Source: Adiantum capillus-veneris (taxonomy: Eukaryota > Streptophyta > Polypodiopsida > Polypodiales > Pteridaceae). From it: a DNA stretch of 64,000 nucleotides. The stretch's first letter is position 1. Every line of letters begins with the position of its first letter. The notes under the pieces were generated by a model. It made no database searches. It worked only from the letters and a program-made list of their open reading frames with translations, and was not told the DNA's origin. Made by a program: the position numbers and the translations under genes. Location: assembly GCA_014529385.2 (NCBI GenBank), contig CM043953.1:114295549-114359548 (forward strand), in the 5' to 3' direction. This document shows positions 34,268 to 46,968 of the stretch, in pieces.

Positions 34268-34857
34268 TGTTAAGTATGGAGCCTAATTTACCCTTGTAAT
34301 TTTCTGTGGTAAAAACGCACATTTGTAAGGCCCCCATTATGAGGAGAAGCCATCGTCCGTGAATATTCTTTTTCGCCGGAATATTGTGGCCGGCCGGCGG
34401 CCGGAAAGTGGTCGAAAAACAACCGGTCGGTTGGCCGGTGGCCGGTAGTCAATGGCCGATGGCCGGTGGTCGGAAGTCAATGGCCAGTGGCCGGTGGCCG
34501 AATTCAATGGCCGGTGGCCGAATTCAAAAGCGGACTTGTCTTCTCAAGGGCGGCCACACATGGGCGGATTGGAGGGTCCGATTTGGACTTATTCGCACAA
34601 GGGCGGCTACACATGGCTGTCTCTCATAAGAGAGGGCAGCCCTTTTGGCCTATAAAAGGAGGCCATTTCTACACACATTTAATAGTGTCAAGTTGATGCA
34701 ACAAGGTGAGTGTGAGGTGGTGAGAGTGAAGCAAGGCGGGAGCTCCATTAAGGGTATAATCCCTTTGTAAACTACTTCTTGTTTTGAAGTACTAAAGCCA
34801 TTGAGTGGCTGCTTTCCCGTGGACGTAGCCCACATTGGGTGAACCACGTATATCGTG

Positions 34858-34906
<49 letters not shown>

Positions 34907-34990
34907 CTATAATCTCGTGTATATAAATCTGTCTCTCTCCATTAAGTAACCTACTCAATTATCTATTTAGCTACGTCTTATTTCCTAACA
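34268..34990 (+). repeat. 3' LTR of element C
   Basis: 723 bp. It is preceded by a purine tract AAGTCGGAGA carrying one pyrimidine change relative to element A. Confidence 0.93.
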
Positions 34991-35634
34991 GATGGAAGCG
35001 GCTAAACTTGGCTCGAAAGGAGGTAAATGGAGAGGGGTGGAGTTCCATGACAAACTATTAGCCCCACCATGGTCTACCCTTAGACTAGGGGGCAGCTCAG
35101 GAGAGTTGGTAAGAAAATGCAATAAGGCACCAGGAGTCTTAAAGTGGGGGGAACAAACCAGATACTTCAAGAACTCCATTTTGCATTGGTCCCCCTGGCT
35201 ATCCAAAGTTGTAGATCCGCCACAAATTACCTATTGGATAGAGACAGCCTGGAAACTGAATAACAAGGGTCTGAATCGACTTGGGCACTTCTGTGACAGT
35301 GACAATAAGAGTTGGAAAACCATTGATCTTCTGGTTGCCCAGTACCAACTTAATAGCTTGGAGGTCTTGCTTGTCCACAAAGTGATGAAAAAGCTTGACA
35401 ATATAGTGATGCCGATTTGTGGCTCGGAGTTGGGCTGGAATGCCTGGAAGAATTGGTCTAGCCCCCTTAACAAGATATGGAAAAAACAATGGCCGGAGGA
35501 AAGGTGGGAGCAAGTAATAGAGAACATCTGGAAGCCTAAGGTTCTGTAGCACATGAAGGTATTTTTATGGAAGGTAATCTAGGGTGCTCTACCAACGGGG
35601 GTGAAAATTCAGGAGAGAGGGATTGGGTCAGATC
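34991..35634 (+). pseudogene. LINE ORF2, middle part between elements C and D
   Basis: The frame continues from 29,556 via codon GAA spanning the C insertion. It runs through EAAKLGSKGGKWRGVEF and WKDKS-like text to a stop at 35,547, then MKVFLWKVI and GALPTGVKIQERGIGSD, the start of the zf-RVT (reverse transcriptase zinc-binding) domain. It is cut by element D in the middle of that domain. Confidence 0.85.
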
Positions 35635-35826
35635 TGTTGGGGTATAAAGCCCAATGTGGTCGCCCAAGTAAGTGGGCGGGCCGCCAGGTATGTACACATA
35701 TTCTTTTGTAAAAACCTAATAAGAACTCACTATGCTCTACACATTACAGTAGAGCGAGTTCACCATATCGTCGTGCTCTTCTTCTCGCACTCTCTCTCGC
35801 GTCGCACTTTCGCTCGTACTCCTTCA
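35635..35826 (+). repeat. 5' LTR of element D
   Basis: 192 bp with a CT/TC-rich 3' part, ending two bases before the primer site. Confidence 0.93.
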
Positions 35827-35828
35827 AC

Positions 35829-35840
35829 TGGTATCAGAGC
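35829..35840 (+). promoter_or_regulatory. Primer-binding site of element D (initiator-Met tRNA)
   Basis: TGGTATCAGAGC. Confidence 0.92.
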
Positions 35841-36240
35841 TCAGATCGAGGCTCGGGGCAGCACTTGCAGGTAGCCAGAGTCACCTGCTCAGATTGGAGT
35901 GAGATTCGACAGGCGAAGACACGGCCCCAAATCGTGTGGGCAATCCCAAAGGGCTCGGTGTTGTCAGAATTTCATTCTGAGGTCATCTCGGCGACCGTTC
36001 GGCTTCGACAAAGGTCTGCGCAGGCCATTTTTGACTACGTGGTCTCGGCGGGTGCAGATCCGACTCTGCAAATTTGGGGTTTTTCGGCCTACGACTGCAG
36101 GTGCTGAGGATATCGACACTCCCAGAGTGTTGATTTGTGGTTGTCTACACATCGAAGGACGGCTCACAGCTCTTGGAGGCGTGTCACATACGACACGGGC
36201 GCATCTACACACAGACTGTAGGCGACATCCACTAGTTCAT

Positions 36241-39200
36241 CAGGTAGATGGGATAAAACCAGAAGATATGGACGAAGATGAATGGAGCGAAATGGATGAA
36301 TTGGCACTTTCTACCATTATGCTGACTTTGGCAGAAAGCGTTTACTTCAATGTAGCAGACGAGATGTCGGCTTATCCAGCATGGTTAAAGCTGAGTGATC
36401 TTTATGAGAAGTAGAGTGCAGCTTCACAGGTATACTGGCTTAAGAAGCTTGTTGACTTGAAGATGAAAGAAGGGACACCTATGTCCAATCATCTGAATGA
36501 ATTCAACACAATCTATAGTCAGTTGTCAGCTCAAGGTGTCAAGTTTGATGAACCTGTTAGAGCTATGTTCCTGTTGATCACATTGCCGGAAAGTTGGGAC
36601 ACTTTTCGCACAGCTTTGAGTAATTCTGCACCTCTAGATGGTTTGAACATAGCAGGTGTAGAAGGAAGTCTGCTTACTGAAGAAACCAATAGAAAGACAA
36701 TGGACAAAAGCAAAGGAACAGCCTTAGTTGTCAGGGGAAGGACCAAAGAAAAGTACAAAGGTGGAAAGAGAAATCAGTCTCGTAGCAAGTCCCGCAGTGC
36801 TAAAGGCAAGAGTGACATAGAATGCTACCATTGTGGCAAGAAGGGTCACATGAAAAGAGACTGCAGAGAATGGAAAGCAGAAAAAGGCAAAGAGAACGCT
36901 GAAGACCATGGTGAGAAGAACAAGTCCTCAGTGAAGATTCAAGAAATAAATGTGACAAACACTGTTGCAGAGGATGACAGTCTAGTGTCAGGAGACATCT
37001 ACTTCTTGAAGAATACAATGGACTAAGCTCTTTTTACAACATCTGATGGAAATGCACTGAGTGACTGGATTATAGACTCAGGGGCATCACTTCATGTGTC
37101 TCCAAACAAGGAGTGGTTTACTTCTTATGTGACCACTAAAGATCATGTTCGGCTAGGCAATGGGCAGACATGTGAGATCTTAGGTGTTGGAGATGTTCAA
37201 TTGAAGTTTCAGAATGGCTCTTCTTTCACGCTGAAGAATGTGAGACATGTTCCCACAATTACAAAGAGCTTGATCAGCACAGGTTTACTTGATGATGCTG
37301 GCTACGTCACCACTTTTGGACAGAACATGTGGAAGATATCCAAGGGTTCTATGACAGTAGCACATGGAGTAAAGTCTGGAGGACTTTACATGATTTATGT
37401 ATCAAATGTCTCTAAAAATGTAATCAATGTAACCGAGCAGCCGAACGTTTCTTTGTGGCATAGCCGGTTAGGACATATGTCTAAGAAGGGAATGGAAATC
37501 TTGTCTCGTTCTGGTTATTTGCCTGGCTTTTCATTTAATGATTTTGAATTCTGTGAACATTGTCTGTATGGTAAGCAAACACAGCAGCCGCATAAGCATA
37601 GAAGCAGTAGAAGAGATACACAGTTGGCACTTGTTCATAGTGATTTGTGTGGACCTATGCCTAACCTATCTCTAGGGGGAGCTTCTTACTTTATGACATT
37701 TATAGATGATTACTCGAGGAAAGTATGGGTTTACTTTCTCAAGCACAAGGATGAAGCGTTTAGTGTTTTCAAAACGTTTGTGACACTTGTGGAGAATCAG
37801 AGTGGCAAGAAGCTTAAATGCTTACGCACTGACAATGGTGGAGAGTATGTTTCAAAGGCCTTTCAGGACTTTTGTGAGTCAAAAGGTATAAAACGTGAAC
37901 TTACTGCTCCTTACAATCCTCCTCAAAATGGTGTTGCTGAGAGGATGAATAGGACCATACAAGAGAAGGTCAGAAGTATGTTGTCTAATGCACAACTGCC
38001 AAATGGGTTTTGGGTTGAAGCTGTATCAACAGCTGTTCATCTTGTAAATAGATCTCCTAGCAAGGTTTTGCAGAAGGATTCAGTGCCAGAGATGGTATGG
38101 TCAGGCAAGGTGCCCTCATACAAGCATCTCAGAGTCTTTGGCTGTGAGGCATATACTCACGTTCCAAAGGAATTTAGGAACAAACTTGAGCCAAAGAGTA
38201 GAAAGTGCATCTTTCTAGGCTATGGTAATTCTGGTGAGATGGGGTACAGACTTTGGGATCCCGAATCCAGAAAGGTTGTCCGCAACAATGATGTTCACTT
38301 TAATGAATCCAAATATCATTCTAAACCAAAGAGGGTTGAAGAGATTAGAAGAGTTGTCTTCCAAGAAGATGGACCTGCACGTGCAAGACAAAATGTCAGG
38401 GCTCAAGAGGAGCAAGGACAGGATAGAGTGGAACCACAGGTTGTGGCTGAGCCTAAGCCACCTATTGTGCGTAGATCTGGACGTGTCACGCGACCTTCTG
38501 ATAGGTTTGTTCCATCTATGAACTATGTCATGTTGACTGATTGCAATGAGCCTTCATGTTACAAGGAAGCAGTGCAAATGAAGGACTCCAGGAATTGGCA
38601 ATTGGCCATGCAGTCGAGATGACAGCTCTGCATAAAAACCAGACATGGAAGCTAGTTAAATTACCACGGGGCAAAAAGGCTCTACCTTGTAAATGGGTTT
38701 ACAGGTATAAGATCACCGCTCATGATAGTCAGCCAAAGTACAAAGCAAGGCTTGTTGCCAAGGGCTTTAAGCAAGAACAAGGCATTGACTTTGATGAAGT
38801 CTTCTCTCCGGTGGTCAAGATGACTACATTGAGATGCTTTCTTGCATTGGTTGCCATATTAGATTTGGTGTTGCACCAAATGGATGTCAAGACAGCGTTC
38901 TTGCATGGTGATTTAGATGTGGAAATTTACATGCAGCAGCCAGAAGGGTTTGTTGAGAAAGGCAAGGAAGATTGGGTATGCCAGTTGTTAAAGAGTCTTT
39001 ATGGCTTAAAACAATCACCGAGGGCATGGTACCATAAATTCCACAAGTTTATGCTTTCTCAAGGCTACAAACGTAGTGAGTTCGATCACTGTCTATATAC
39101 AAAGAAGGCTAAGGATGGTAGTTGGCCGATCCTTATTTTGTATGTGGATGACATGTTGATTGCTGGCAAGTACTTGGAAGAAATTTCAGCTTTGAAGTCA

Positions 39201-40100
39201 AAGATGGCAAAATCGTTTGACATGAAAGACATGGGTGAGGCAAGTCATATACTTGGTATGCGCATTGAGAGAGACAGATCAAAGAAGTTGATTTGGTTAT
39301 CTCAAACAGAGTATATTGACAAGGTTTTGCAACGTTTCAATATGGAAAAGGGAAAGGCACTGAGTGCTCCATTGCCACCATATGTGAAACTTAGCAAACA
39401 AGATTGTCCCGTGTCTGAGGAAGAACAGGCTGAAATGGATAAGATTCCATATGCGTATGCAGTGGGTAGTTTGATGTATGCAATGATTGCTACTCTCCCA
39501 GACATTGCATTTGCAGTGGGAGTAGTAAGTCGATACATGTCAAACCCAGGCAAGAAACATTGGGAGGCAGTGAAAGGAATATTGAGATACCTGAAAGCTA
39601 CAAAGAGTATGTGTATATGCTATGGGAGTCAGGAGCTAAGTGTAAAGGGTTTTACAGACTCAGATTATGCAGGTGACTTAGACAACCGAAGGTCTACGTC
39701 AGGGTATGTCTTTACATTGGCTGGTGGAGCAGTATCATGGCGTTCTAGATTACAAGATTGTGTTACTCAGTCTACTACAGAGGCTGAATATGTTGCAGCA
39801 TCAGAGGCATGCAAAGAATCAATTTGGCTTAATCGACTAGTAACAGATTTGGGAATCAAAAAAGAGATGCCTGTGTTATATTGTGATAGTCAAAGTGCTA
39901 TACAATTGGCTCGCAATCCAGTTTATCACTCAAAGACAAAGCATGTGGATGTGAAGTATCATTTCATCAGGGAAATGCTCGAGGATAAGCAACTTCAGCT
40001 TGTCAAAGTTCACACCACAGAAAATCCTGCTGATCTACTTACAAAAGGACTTCCCTCAGAGAGCTTTGCGCATTTTCGCAAGCAGATAGGTGTAGGATAG
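36241..40100 (+). pseudogene. Copia gag-pol of element D
   Basis: Gag text begins at VDGIKPEDMDEDEW near 36,241 with no plausible initiator ATG. The first roughly 40-50 gag residues expected in this family are missing. It then has CCHC CYHCGKKGHMKRDC (36,823-36,864), protease DSGASLH (37,075), integrase (LVHSDLCGP, LRTDNGGEY, ERMNRT), RT (LYVDDMLIAG near 39,140) and RNase H (TDSDYAGD, STTEAEY, YCDSQSA), ending TAG at 40,098-40,100. Lesions are TAG at 36,412, TAA at 37,024 and a one-base deletion near 38,614. All catalytic motifs are still present. Confidence 0.9.
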
Positions 40101-40189
40101 TACATCACTTCTCTACATCTCTTGTATATTAGCTTGTATAGTAGCTTCTCTCACACTTAAAGTACCACATTGGACTTTAAGTGGGAGGT

Positions 40190-40381
40190 TGTTGGGGTAT
40201 AAAGCCCAATGTGGTCGCCCAAGTAAGTGGGCGGGCCGCCAGGTATGTACACATATTCTTTTGTAAAAACCTAATAAGAACTCACTATGCTCTACACATT
40301 CTTGTAGAGCGAGTTCACCATATCGTCGTGCTCTTCTTCTCACACTCTCTCTCGCGTCGCACTTCCGCTCGTACTCCTTCA
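40190..40381 (+). repeat. 3' LTR of element D
   Basis: 192 bp, matching the 5' LTR except for about five substitutions. Confidence 0.93.
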
Positions 40382-40952
40382 AGATCGATGCTTGGGGTGC
40401 AGGCTCGCTAGTGAAGATCTAGCCCACCTCTTTATGGATTGCCCAACTATCAAAGGCCTAGCAGGGGAAATATGCAAGTGGGTCCAAAGAACATGGAAAA
40501 TTGGTTTCTTCAAGATTGATCTATTCCTTGGAGGGAAGAATTCAGGTAGTCCTGCCCTCCTCATCAGCACTCAAATCGTCCGATACTTCTTCTTACATAA
40601 TGTATGGCAGACAAGGAACCGCCGTCTGTTTGAAGGAGGTTTCGAGGTGGCAAGCTTCGCAGAGATTATACAAGAAAGCAAAGTGCTAATATGGACACTC
40701 GGACGCAAGCAACACTCTGAGGATTGGTCTAGGATTACTTGTGCCTTGCTGTCAGCAGTTGGCATGCCTAGGACAGGGGAAAATAGTAGCCATCGGTAAC
40801 TAAAAGATATCAGAAGAACCTTGATAGCCGTTGTGATTTTGGTCCCTGTATGATGTCATGGCTCAACACGAGCATGACAAGACCTTGTAATTTTTTTGGT
40901 TGATCAATATAATTCACTCACAATTGTAAGTTTTGCTTTAAAAAAAAAAAAA
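40382..40952 (+). pseudogene. LINE ORF2 C-terminus (second half of zf-RVT) and 3' UTR with poly(A)
   Basis: In frame with 35,634 across element D, the protein continues CLGCRLASEDLAHLFMDCP, giving the C, C, H and C ligands of the zf-RVT domain. It ends at TAA (40,797-40,799). A 140-base 3' UTR leads to 13 A at 40,940-40,952, the LINE 3' end. Confidence 0.88.
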
Positions 40953-43900
40953 GATGTTCCTCTTGAGACTAACGAATGAGAATTCAAGTTGATCACTTTA
41001 CTTTTCCTTCTTTGTAGTTGCATGATCAACTTCCACTGAATTTAGGAAAGACCTCTTTCCTACATTACAAATACACAATCACCATTTTCACCAATGTTTG
41101 GATAAGCATTTTCACTCTAATTTTTTTGGTGTGACCACGTAAATTATCATATCAAATGTAAATGTTGCTAATACTTTAGTAGCTACGAACTTGCCTCTAA
41201 GAGGGCTCCCCCATAAGCCGTCGATTGTGGAGGTTGAGGGTCCTTAGATGGAGAATGCACGCTCCATAGACCTAGACAAGAGCATGTCATTTTCACAAGC
41301 TTGGTGAGTTGGCAAGAACTCCATGAACTTTGCTTGGTCATTGACTACTCCTTATCACTACATCTACTAATCTAATATGGTGGAAGGGGGAGCCCTTGTC
41401 GCAATCTGCAACCTGAAGGCTAAAGTCCAAAACAAAAAAAAGCCCCTTTGCACGCGATAAAGAGGGAAAGAGGGGGAGAGAGAGAGGCCTCCCAAGGCGG
41501 CCGGCCGTACTTGTCCTGTTAAAAGGCGCAGCATCAATTTGGGGGATGGTTGAAGCACCCCCCTATCGAAAATGCCATAGTAATCTTAGAAACAAGTCCT
41601 GATTTTTCATAGGATGTAATCTAGAGGGTATGGGGCACTGTCAAATGTTTTTTGGGGGCCCTCAAAAGCGCCTCTAGGAAGTCTAAGGGGCGCCCATCCT
41701 CCTTTCTATATGACACGCCACAAATATTGATGCATGCCTGCGTGTCCCAGCGGCTATAGATTTTAGTTCTTCGGATGCCAAAAGTGGATTGACTTATTAT
41801 TGACCCTAGGCCTACTGTCGAATTCGTGATGGAGGGAGCGTGAATGTAAGTGAAGAATGGGAAGCAGAGGACGAGAAGAGCAGGAAGGCTCTTGGAGGAG
41901 AAAGTACAGGAGACCTCTTCTCTCAGCAGCAGCTCTGCAGCTTCCTCAGCTTTCTTCTACCCATGACAACAAGAACAGGTCAAGAATTGCACAGCCCCTT
42001 GTACGAAGGCGGGTCCATATATCTGCCTTTCTTGGAGGATTGGCGGTAGCAGCGGTCAAGTTGGCCACAGTCCTTGCCTCCAAAGTCTTCTGTGGCAGAA
42101 GCTGGCCTTTTATACAAACTGCCTCTCTATCTTCCTTTTTCATCGGAAAGCACTGTAGTGATGTGAAGGTATGATGTCCTTGTAACGTTTTGACAGTGAT
42201 TGTGTGATTTTGGATTATCTTTCCTATTTTTTGTTTTGAGTATGGAAGCTGAGTTGGATCTTTCAGTTCGGGGCTTTCAAGTCAGCTTATCTTGCACATG
42301 CGTGTGCTCACCTCGATCCATCAACTCTACGTCCATAAAATATGGCCTGTAAATACTTGTCTTGTGGAGTCTTAGCGTCTCTTTCTGTCGGAATCTCCAA
42401 TCGTGATGATAGCAAGAGCTATGCTGTTGTTTCCCTATGAAGATATAGGTCATCATATATGCACTCCAAGAATTAGGTTTTTGTTTTCTGCAGTCTGTAG
42501 GAAATGGGAGGGGATGCAGAACCTCAGATGAAGCTGCATTAAGTCATGCTTCAATACTTTGATTTTCTTAGCACAAAAGGGCCTGATGTATGACAGATTG
42601 CTGTCATACGGGAAAGGTCACAGAATCCCTTGCTCCTTGAACTGCCTGGCAACTGATGCTTATCAAGTGTGCGGCTTCTAGTAGCTACGTTGTTGTGTGA
42701 GCTTCTGAGGTGACACTAATGCTTTGACCTTGTTAACAATAACTAGAGGGGTGCAACGACTTGGCCCTCACCATGTAATGCATTTATCTAGGTCTGTTGA
42801 ATCCATCCTCCGAGATGCTTATAAAACACTCTACAGTATAGCATCCTCAGCTGAAGAGGCTGGCTGGGGGAGATCACGTCTCTTGTGTGTATAGCTGCCA
42901 AAGATCCCATCTTAGAATTCTGTTCCTTTCAGTGGTGGGTGAGAGGCGGATGTATGGGGAGTCCCTGTCATACATGAATGGAGGCATTGTGGTCGACATT
43001 CAACCATTGTGGTCGACATGCCTTTCAAACCATTGTGTCGTGTGCATACCATGATCCTCTATCGCTTGCCTCGGCTAGCTGTCTGGATGCCCGCGGGATA
43101 ATTGATTAGGGAGCATCTCTATCAATCTATTTATGAGGAAAATAGGCTACAGAGTGTTATGGGAGTTCATGCTTCTTTGCATTCATTTATGCAGTTCAAG
43201 AACTCCAATAAAGGGGGCTCTTTTTAGGCTAGAGGTTAGGGCCACTAATGTTTCGGATTCTCTCTTCAAAACATACTTATAACATACTTTGATACTCGTA
43301 TGCATATACATATGCTTCCTATATTTTTCAATCGATGGTTGGGGGTGCTGACTCAGATTGATTTGGCTGGCTGGGACAGAGAGAGAGCCTGCAATATTCC
43401 TTGCTGAGTGGTCATGACATCATTGTTTGGATGCACTGTTCATCGTTGATGATTTTGATATGTACTCGGATGGCGAAAATTGGCGATGCACTTCCCCCTT
43501 CTTGGGAGGTAATGCAGGGATGCTGACTTACCTGCTCATGATGGATGGTGGGGTATGTTTGATGCTAGTCGTACTCTCCTGGGTGCTCGCCTTGGTTGCG
43601 TAATGTTTGCAGTGCATTATGATGTAATGATAGAGGGTACTGATGTGATGCTGCAGTGTGTTTGAGAACTCCTGCCTCTGGGCTGGTTAGGATCCTATTT
43701 GCATGGTAGTCTTATCCTGCAAATGCCAAATAGTGGACCGTGTTTTCTCATCCGATGATGTCCACTCATGGCGGTTATGGATTTGGGAGAGCAGGCCTCT
43801 CTCACGGTTAGAGGGCTCCTCCATAAGCCCTCTAAAAGCGGCTTTGGAGGGCCCTTGAGTTGTGGCACCTGTGCTCCATACTCCCTCTGGAAAGGTGCTG

Positions 43901-44949
43901 AATCAGCCTGTAACCGGCTCGTGACGCCAGCATTTTCGCTGGGGGTTGCTTCAACCACCCCTCAGATTAACAAAGCGTCCTCTAAACTGGCTGCAAGCGC
44001 CCTTTCAAGGGTCTATGGGGGAGGGCTCTTATTATGGGACCTTGGGGAATGGTGCTGGCCCTCAGTTGCGGATCAGCGTAAGACAGTCACCTTGTTTTGG
44101 GTATTCTGCCAGCATTGTTCGGCATATTCTATTGCGGAAGCAGAGTTTGGAGTGTCGGCCTGCACGAATAAAGTCTTGGCTGGATGCTGGCCTATCTCAT
44201 GCCTTCATGTTCAGATTTTGGTCCTCCCTCTGGGATTTGCAGATCAGCTGCTGTATACTCTACTTCACGTGGTTGATGGTTCATGCTGGTTTGCAAGTGG
44301 GGACATAGGCTGGCAATGTTGGCTACAATCGGACTTGTTTGCACCGCACCTTACATGTAGATGAGACTATCCGCCTGCCTTTAGGCTTGGCCACATGTGC
44401 ATATGGTCTGGTGTGTAGTTTGTGCCCTGATTTTCCGGGTGGTGTTTGCACAGGACCCAGGTTGTCTGTTGGGGTTTGGTAACTGGTTACCTGGCTGTCA
44501 TAGTTACCGTGTTCTCACCATACTTTTGAGGGGGAAGGAGAGCATCCCATTTTCCTGTCGATGGATCTTGGCTAGGCGACGGGGCACATTGATATGCTTT
44601 TGAGTCTCACCCGCGAGCTGATTTTTGCCACTGTAGTTGCAGTCACCTTGTGGATGATTTGGTAGGCTAGATGCTTGCATGTTATTGGTGGTCAACGCTC
44701 TAGTTTTGTGAATACACTCAGTGGTATTTGGGCCGAGTTAGTTCACTCTTTGTAGTCAGTGGGATACTTAAAGGGGCTCCTTTAGGGCAGCGAAGGAGCA
44801 CCGCCACACTTTCTTGAGAGGATGGTCACGCACCACGTTCCTTATAGTGTCACGGGGTTGGATTACTTGGCATTATTCTCCACCACCCTGGTTCATACTC
44901 TTATGATTCTTACAAACCACCCTGAGCTTGGAGTCCTTGTACACATATT
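40953..44949. other. Four kilobases with no gene recognised
   Basis: The longest frames here (for example 105 codons at 41,857-42,174 and 198 codons at 43,768-44,364) have no family motif I recognise. They could be chance frames or the worn 5' half of the LINE whose RT begins near 44,950. A short local duplication around 42,990-43,020 repeats CATTGTGGTCGACAT. No LTR or inverted-repeat ends were found. Confidence 0.35.
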
Positions 44950-46360
44950 TTGATTTGTACTGCCCCTCGAGGACATGATGATCTAGGCATCCTCAATGAC
45001 CCATCTTTGCTGCATGATTAGTATGCGCTTGAAACCCTTTATTTATGATCTCATCCATGCTTCACAGACAGGTTTTGTGCAGGATTGATGTATTTTGGAT
45101 AACATGTTCACTTTCTATGAGACAATTGAGTAGGCTTGTCAGACAGAACACCCGACAGCTTTCATGCTTCTCGATTTTGAGAAGGCTTATGGTAGAGTAG
45201 ATTGGGTTTTTTGGGAGGGTATTATACAGAGGATGGGTTTCCCCTTGCAGTGCATCAGATGTGTATCTAGATTATACAATATTGCTTCCAACGCTATCAC
45301 GATTAGAGGCCACATTGGACATCGTTTTGCTTTGTCTTGTTCCGTCCGACGGGGATGTCCCTTGGCAGCCTTCTTCTTTTTGTCTTTTTGCTGAGGCCCC
45401 GTCTCTCATGAGCCGCAGGACTCCATAGTTGAGAGTTCTTGCTATGCCTTTGAATGGCTTGCTAGATTTATTGGATCAGGAGTATGCACATGACACTATG
45501 CTCTATGTACTCTATGACACATCCACCTTGGACAGTCTACAGGATGCTCTCACTACCTTTTGCGTGGCCAGTGGTGCTCTCATCAATTGGCACGATTCTT
45601 TTGGTTTTGTTGTAGGAATGGATGAGGATTATCGGTTGGGTGTGTAGGATAATCACACTCGGCTACCTAGAGGACAGACTAGCAGATATTTGGGTTTCCA
45701 TTTTGGCATTGATGTGTCAGCCGAGCAACAGTTTGCGTCTGTTTTACAAAGAAACTTTGCCATTGGTCTTCCGTGCATTTGTCTTTGTCCGGCAAAGCTC
45801 TTGTGGTGAATCGGATTCTTCTTGCGATAGCCTGGTTCACCACATCCCACATGACTCCACTCTGTCATCATGGCACGATTGAAGTGCCATGTGTGCAACT
45901 TTTTGTGGGGTGGCCTAGATGGATCTACTAACACACGGCCACAAGTCCATTGGGACACAATTTTTTGCCTAGAGAGGAGGGAGGCTTCGGATTATTGATC
46001 TAGAGATGTAGAGCAAGGCATTGCTTGCCAAGCTCATTGTATGCGTGGATTGTTTCCATGGGATGAGCATTGTAAACTGTTTCCGCACCATGTTACATAC
46101 CTCTCCTGGTTTTGGATCTATGGATATTGCCAGTGTTTGGTGCTCAACCATCAGATTCATCTTCACAGATGCACCTTTGGATACGTCTCATTTGTCACCA
46201 TTTATGTGTTGCTTAGTGTATATTTGGAAGAATTCTGATTCGACACCTGCCTTCATGTGTAGAGGAGGTAGCGAGACAGCCACTCATATGGAATGCATGT
46301 GACAGATTTAGAAGGGCATCAGCTTAGCGAGAGGACTCACATTGATTGGGCTAGATGGGA
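44950..46360 (+). pseudogene. Second LINE reverse transcriptase relic
   Basis: Blocks are SMRLKPFIYDLIHASQTGFV (about 45,020-45,080), FMLLDFEKAYGRVDW (45,160-45,205, first catalytic block), SVRRGCPLAAF (about 45,345) and, after a frameshift, EYAHDTMLYV near 45,480, where the second catalytic Asp-Asp pair reads His-Asp. Downstream text resembles the LINE connection region (RYLGFHFGIDVS). In-frame stops occur at about 45,085 and 45,132. Confidence 0.7.
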
Positions 46361-46367
46361 TGGCGGG

Positions 46368-46833
46368 TGTAACGGGGCGGCACCATGTGCCAACTGAAAA
46401 TAACAGACTAAACGGACTTCTATGCACTTCAAAAAAATTGAACTGAAAGAGAGACTTGACACGCGACACGGAGTGGTGCAGTTCCACCCCCAGAGTGCAC
46501 TAGCCCTGAACCGTGGCGACCCTTTCGATATTTCTTTATAATGCTTCAACAAGGTACAACGCTTGTGGTTCGACTTTGCACCTCCCGTGGGTAGAATGCC
46601 TCAGAGTGAGCCCATAGCACATATTTAAAGGCCCTTGGCCTGTTAAAGTTTAGGCATCTTAAGTAAACTGTCCAATGTGATCCCATTATTTAGTTTGGCT
46701 TTTAGGTATTTATTTTACTTATTTGTCAAAGTCTTGGATAGGGCAATTTACTAGGCTTGCTATATAAGCAACCCGTTGCTTCCATTGTATACACATTCAA
46801 TTATTCATTGCCAAGGTTGATTGGTTCAGGAGA

Positions 46834-46886
<53 letters not shown>

Positions 46887-46922
46887 CTTGGTCTCTACGC
46901 TTCCGCATCGTCGACTTTGACA
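46368..46922 (+). repeat. LTR of element G (probable 5' LTR)
   Basis: Starts TGTAACGGGG and ends GACTTTGACA just before a primer site. It has a TATATAAG box at 46,761 and a CT tract at 46,838-46,883. The left end is inferred from the TG and the purine-rich bases before it. No second LTR was found. Confidence 0.55.
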
Positions 46923-46934
46923 TGGTATCAGAGT
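46923..46934 (+). promoter_or_regulatory. Primer-binding site of element G
   Basis: TGGTATCAGAGT, one mismatch from the initiator-Met site, directly after the LTR end. Confidence 0.7.
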
Positions 46935-46968
46935 TGTGTGCTCCTTGAAGGCCAGCCTTGGCGTGGAG

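Larger units (their letters stand above)
29557..34990 (+). mobile_element. Copia element C, complete, inserted in LINE ORF2
   Basis: LTRs of 719 and 723 bp (TGTTAAG...CCTAACA) with target duplication GATGG at 29,552-29,556 and 34,991-34,995. Same family as element A. LTR differences by eye are about a dozen substitutions plus CT-tract length. Confidence 0.95.
35635..40381 (+). mobile_element. Copia element D, complete, inserted in LINE zf-RVT region
   Basis: Short 192-bp LTRs (TGTTGGGG...CTCCTTCA) differ at about five positions. Target duplication AGATC lies at 35,630-35,634 and 40,382-40,386. It has a primer site at 35,829-35,840 and a purine tract AAGTGGGAGGT at 40,179-40,189. It is a different family from A/C and B/E. 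Confidence 0.95.
25057..40952 (+). mobile_element. L1-like LINE split by copia elements C and D
   Basis: Pieces are 25,057-29,556, 34,996-35,634 and 40,387-40,952. Removing each copia insertion with one copy of its 5-bp target duplication restores the same ORF2 reading frame at both junctions, which proves a single LINE predating both insertions. It has a gag-like ORF1, an ORF2 with APE endonuclease, RT and zf-RVT end, and a 13-base poly(A) at 40,940-40,952. Confidence 0.92.

Noticed and set aside
29557-34990. CRISPR-like array in the GGCCGGTGG region of the LTRs
   Set aside because: The units are irregular minisatellite repeats within LTRs of a plant element, without regular spacers.
43768-44364. 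198-codon plus-strand frame as a gene
   Set aside because: No family motif, a second frame overlaps it, and it lies in a degenerate repeat-like region.
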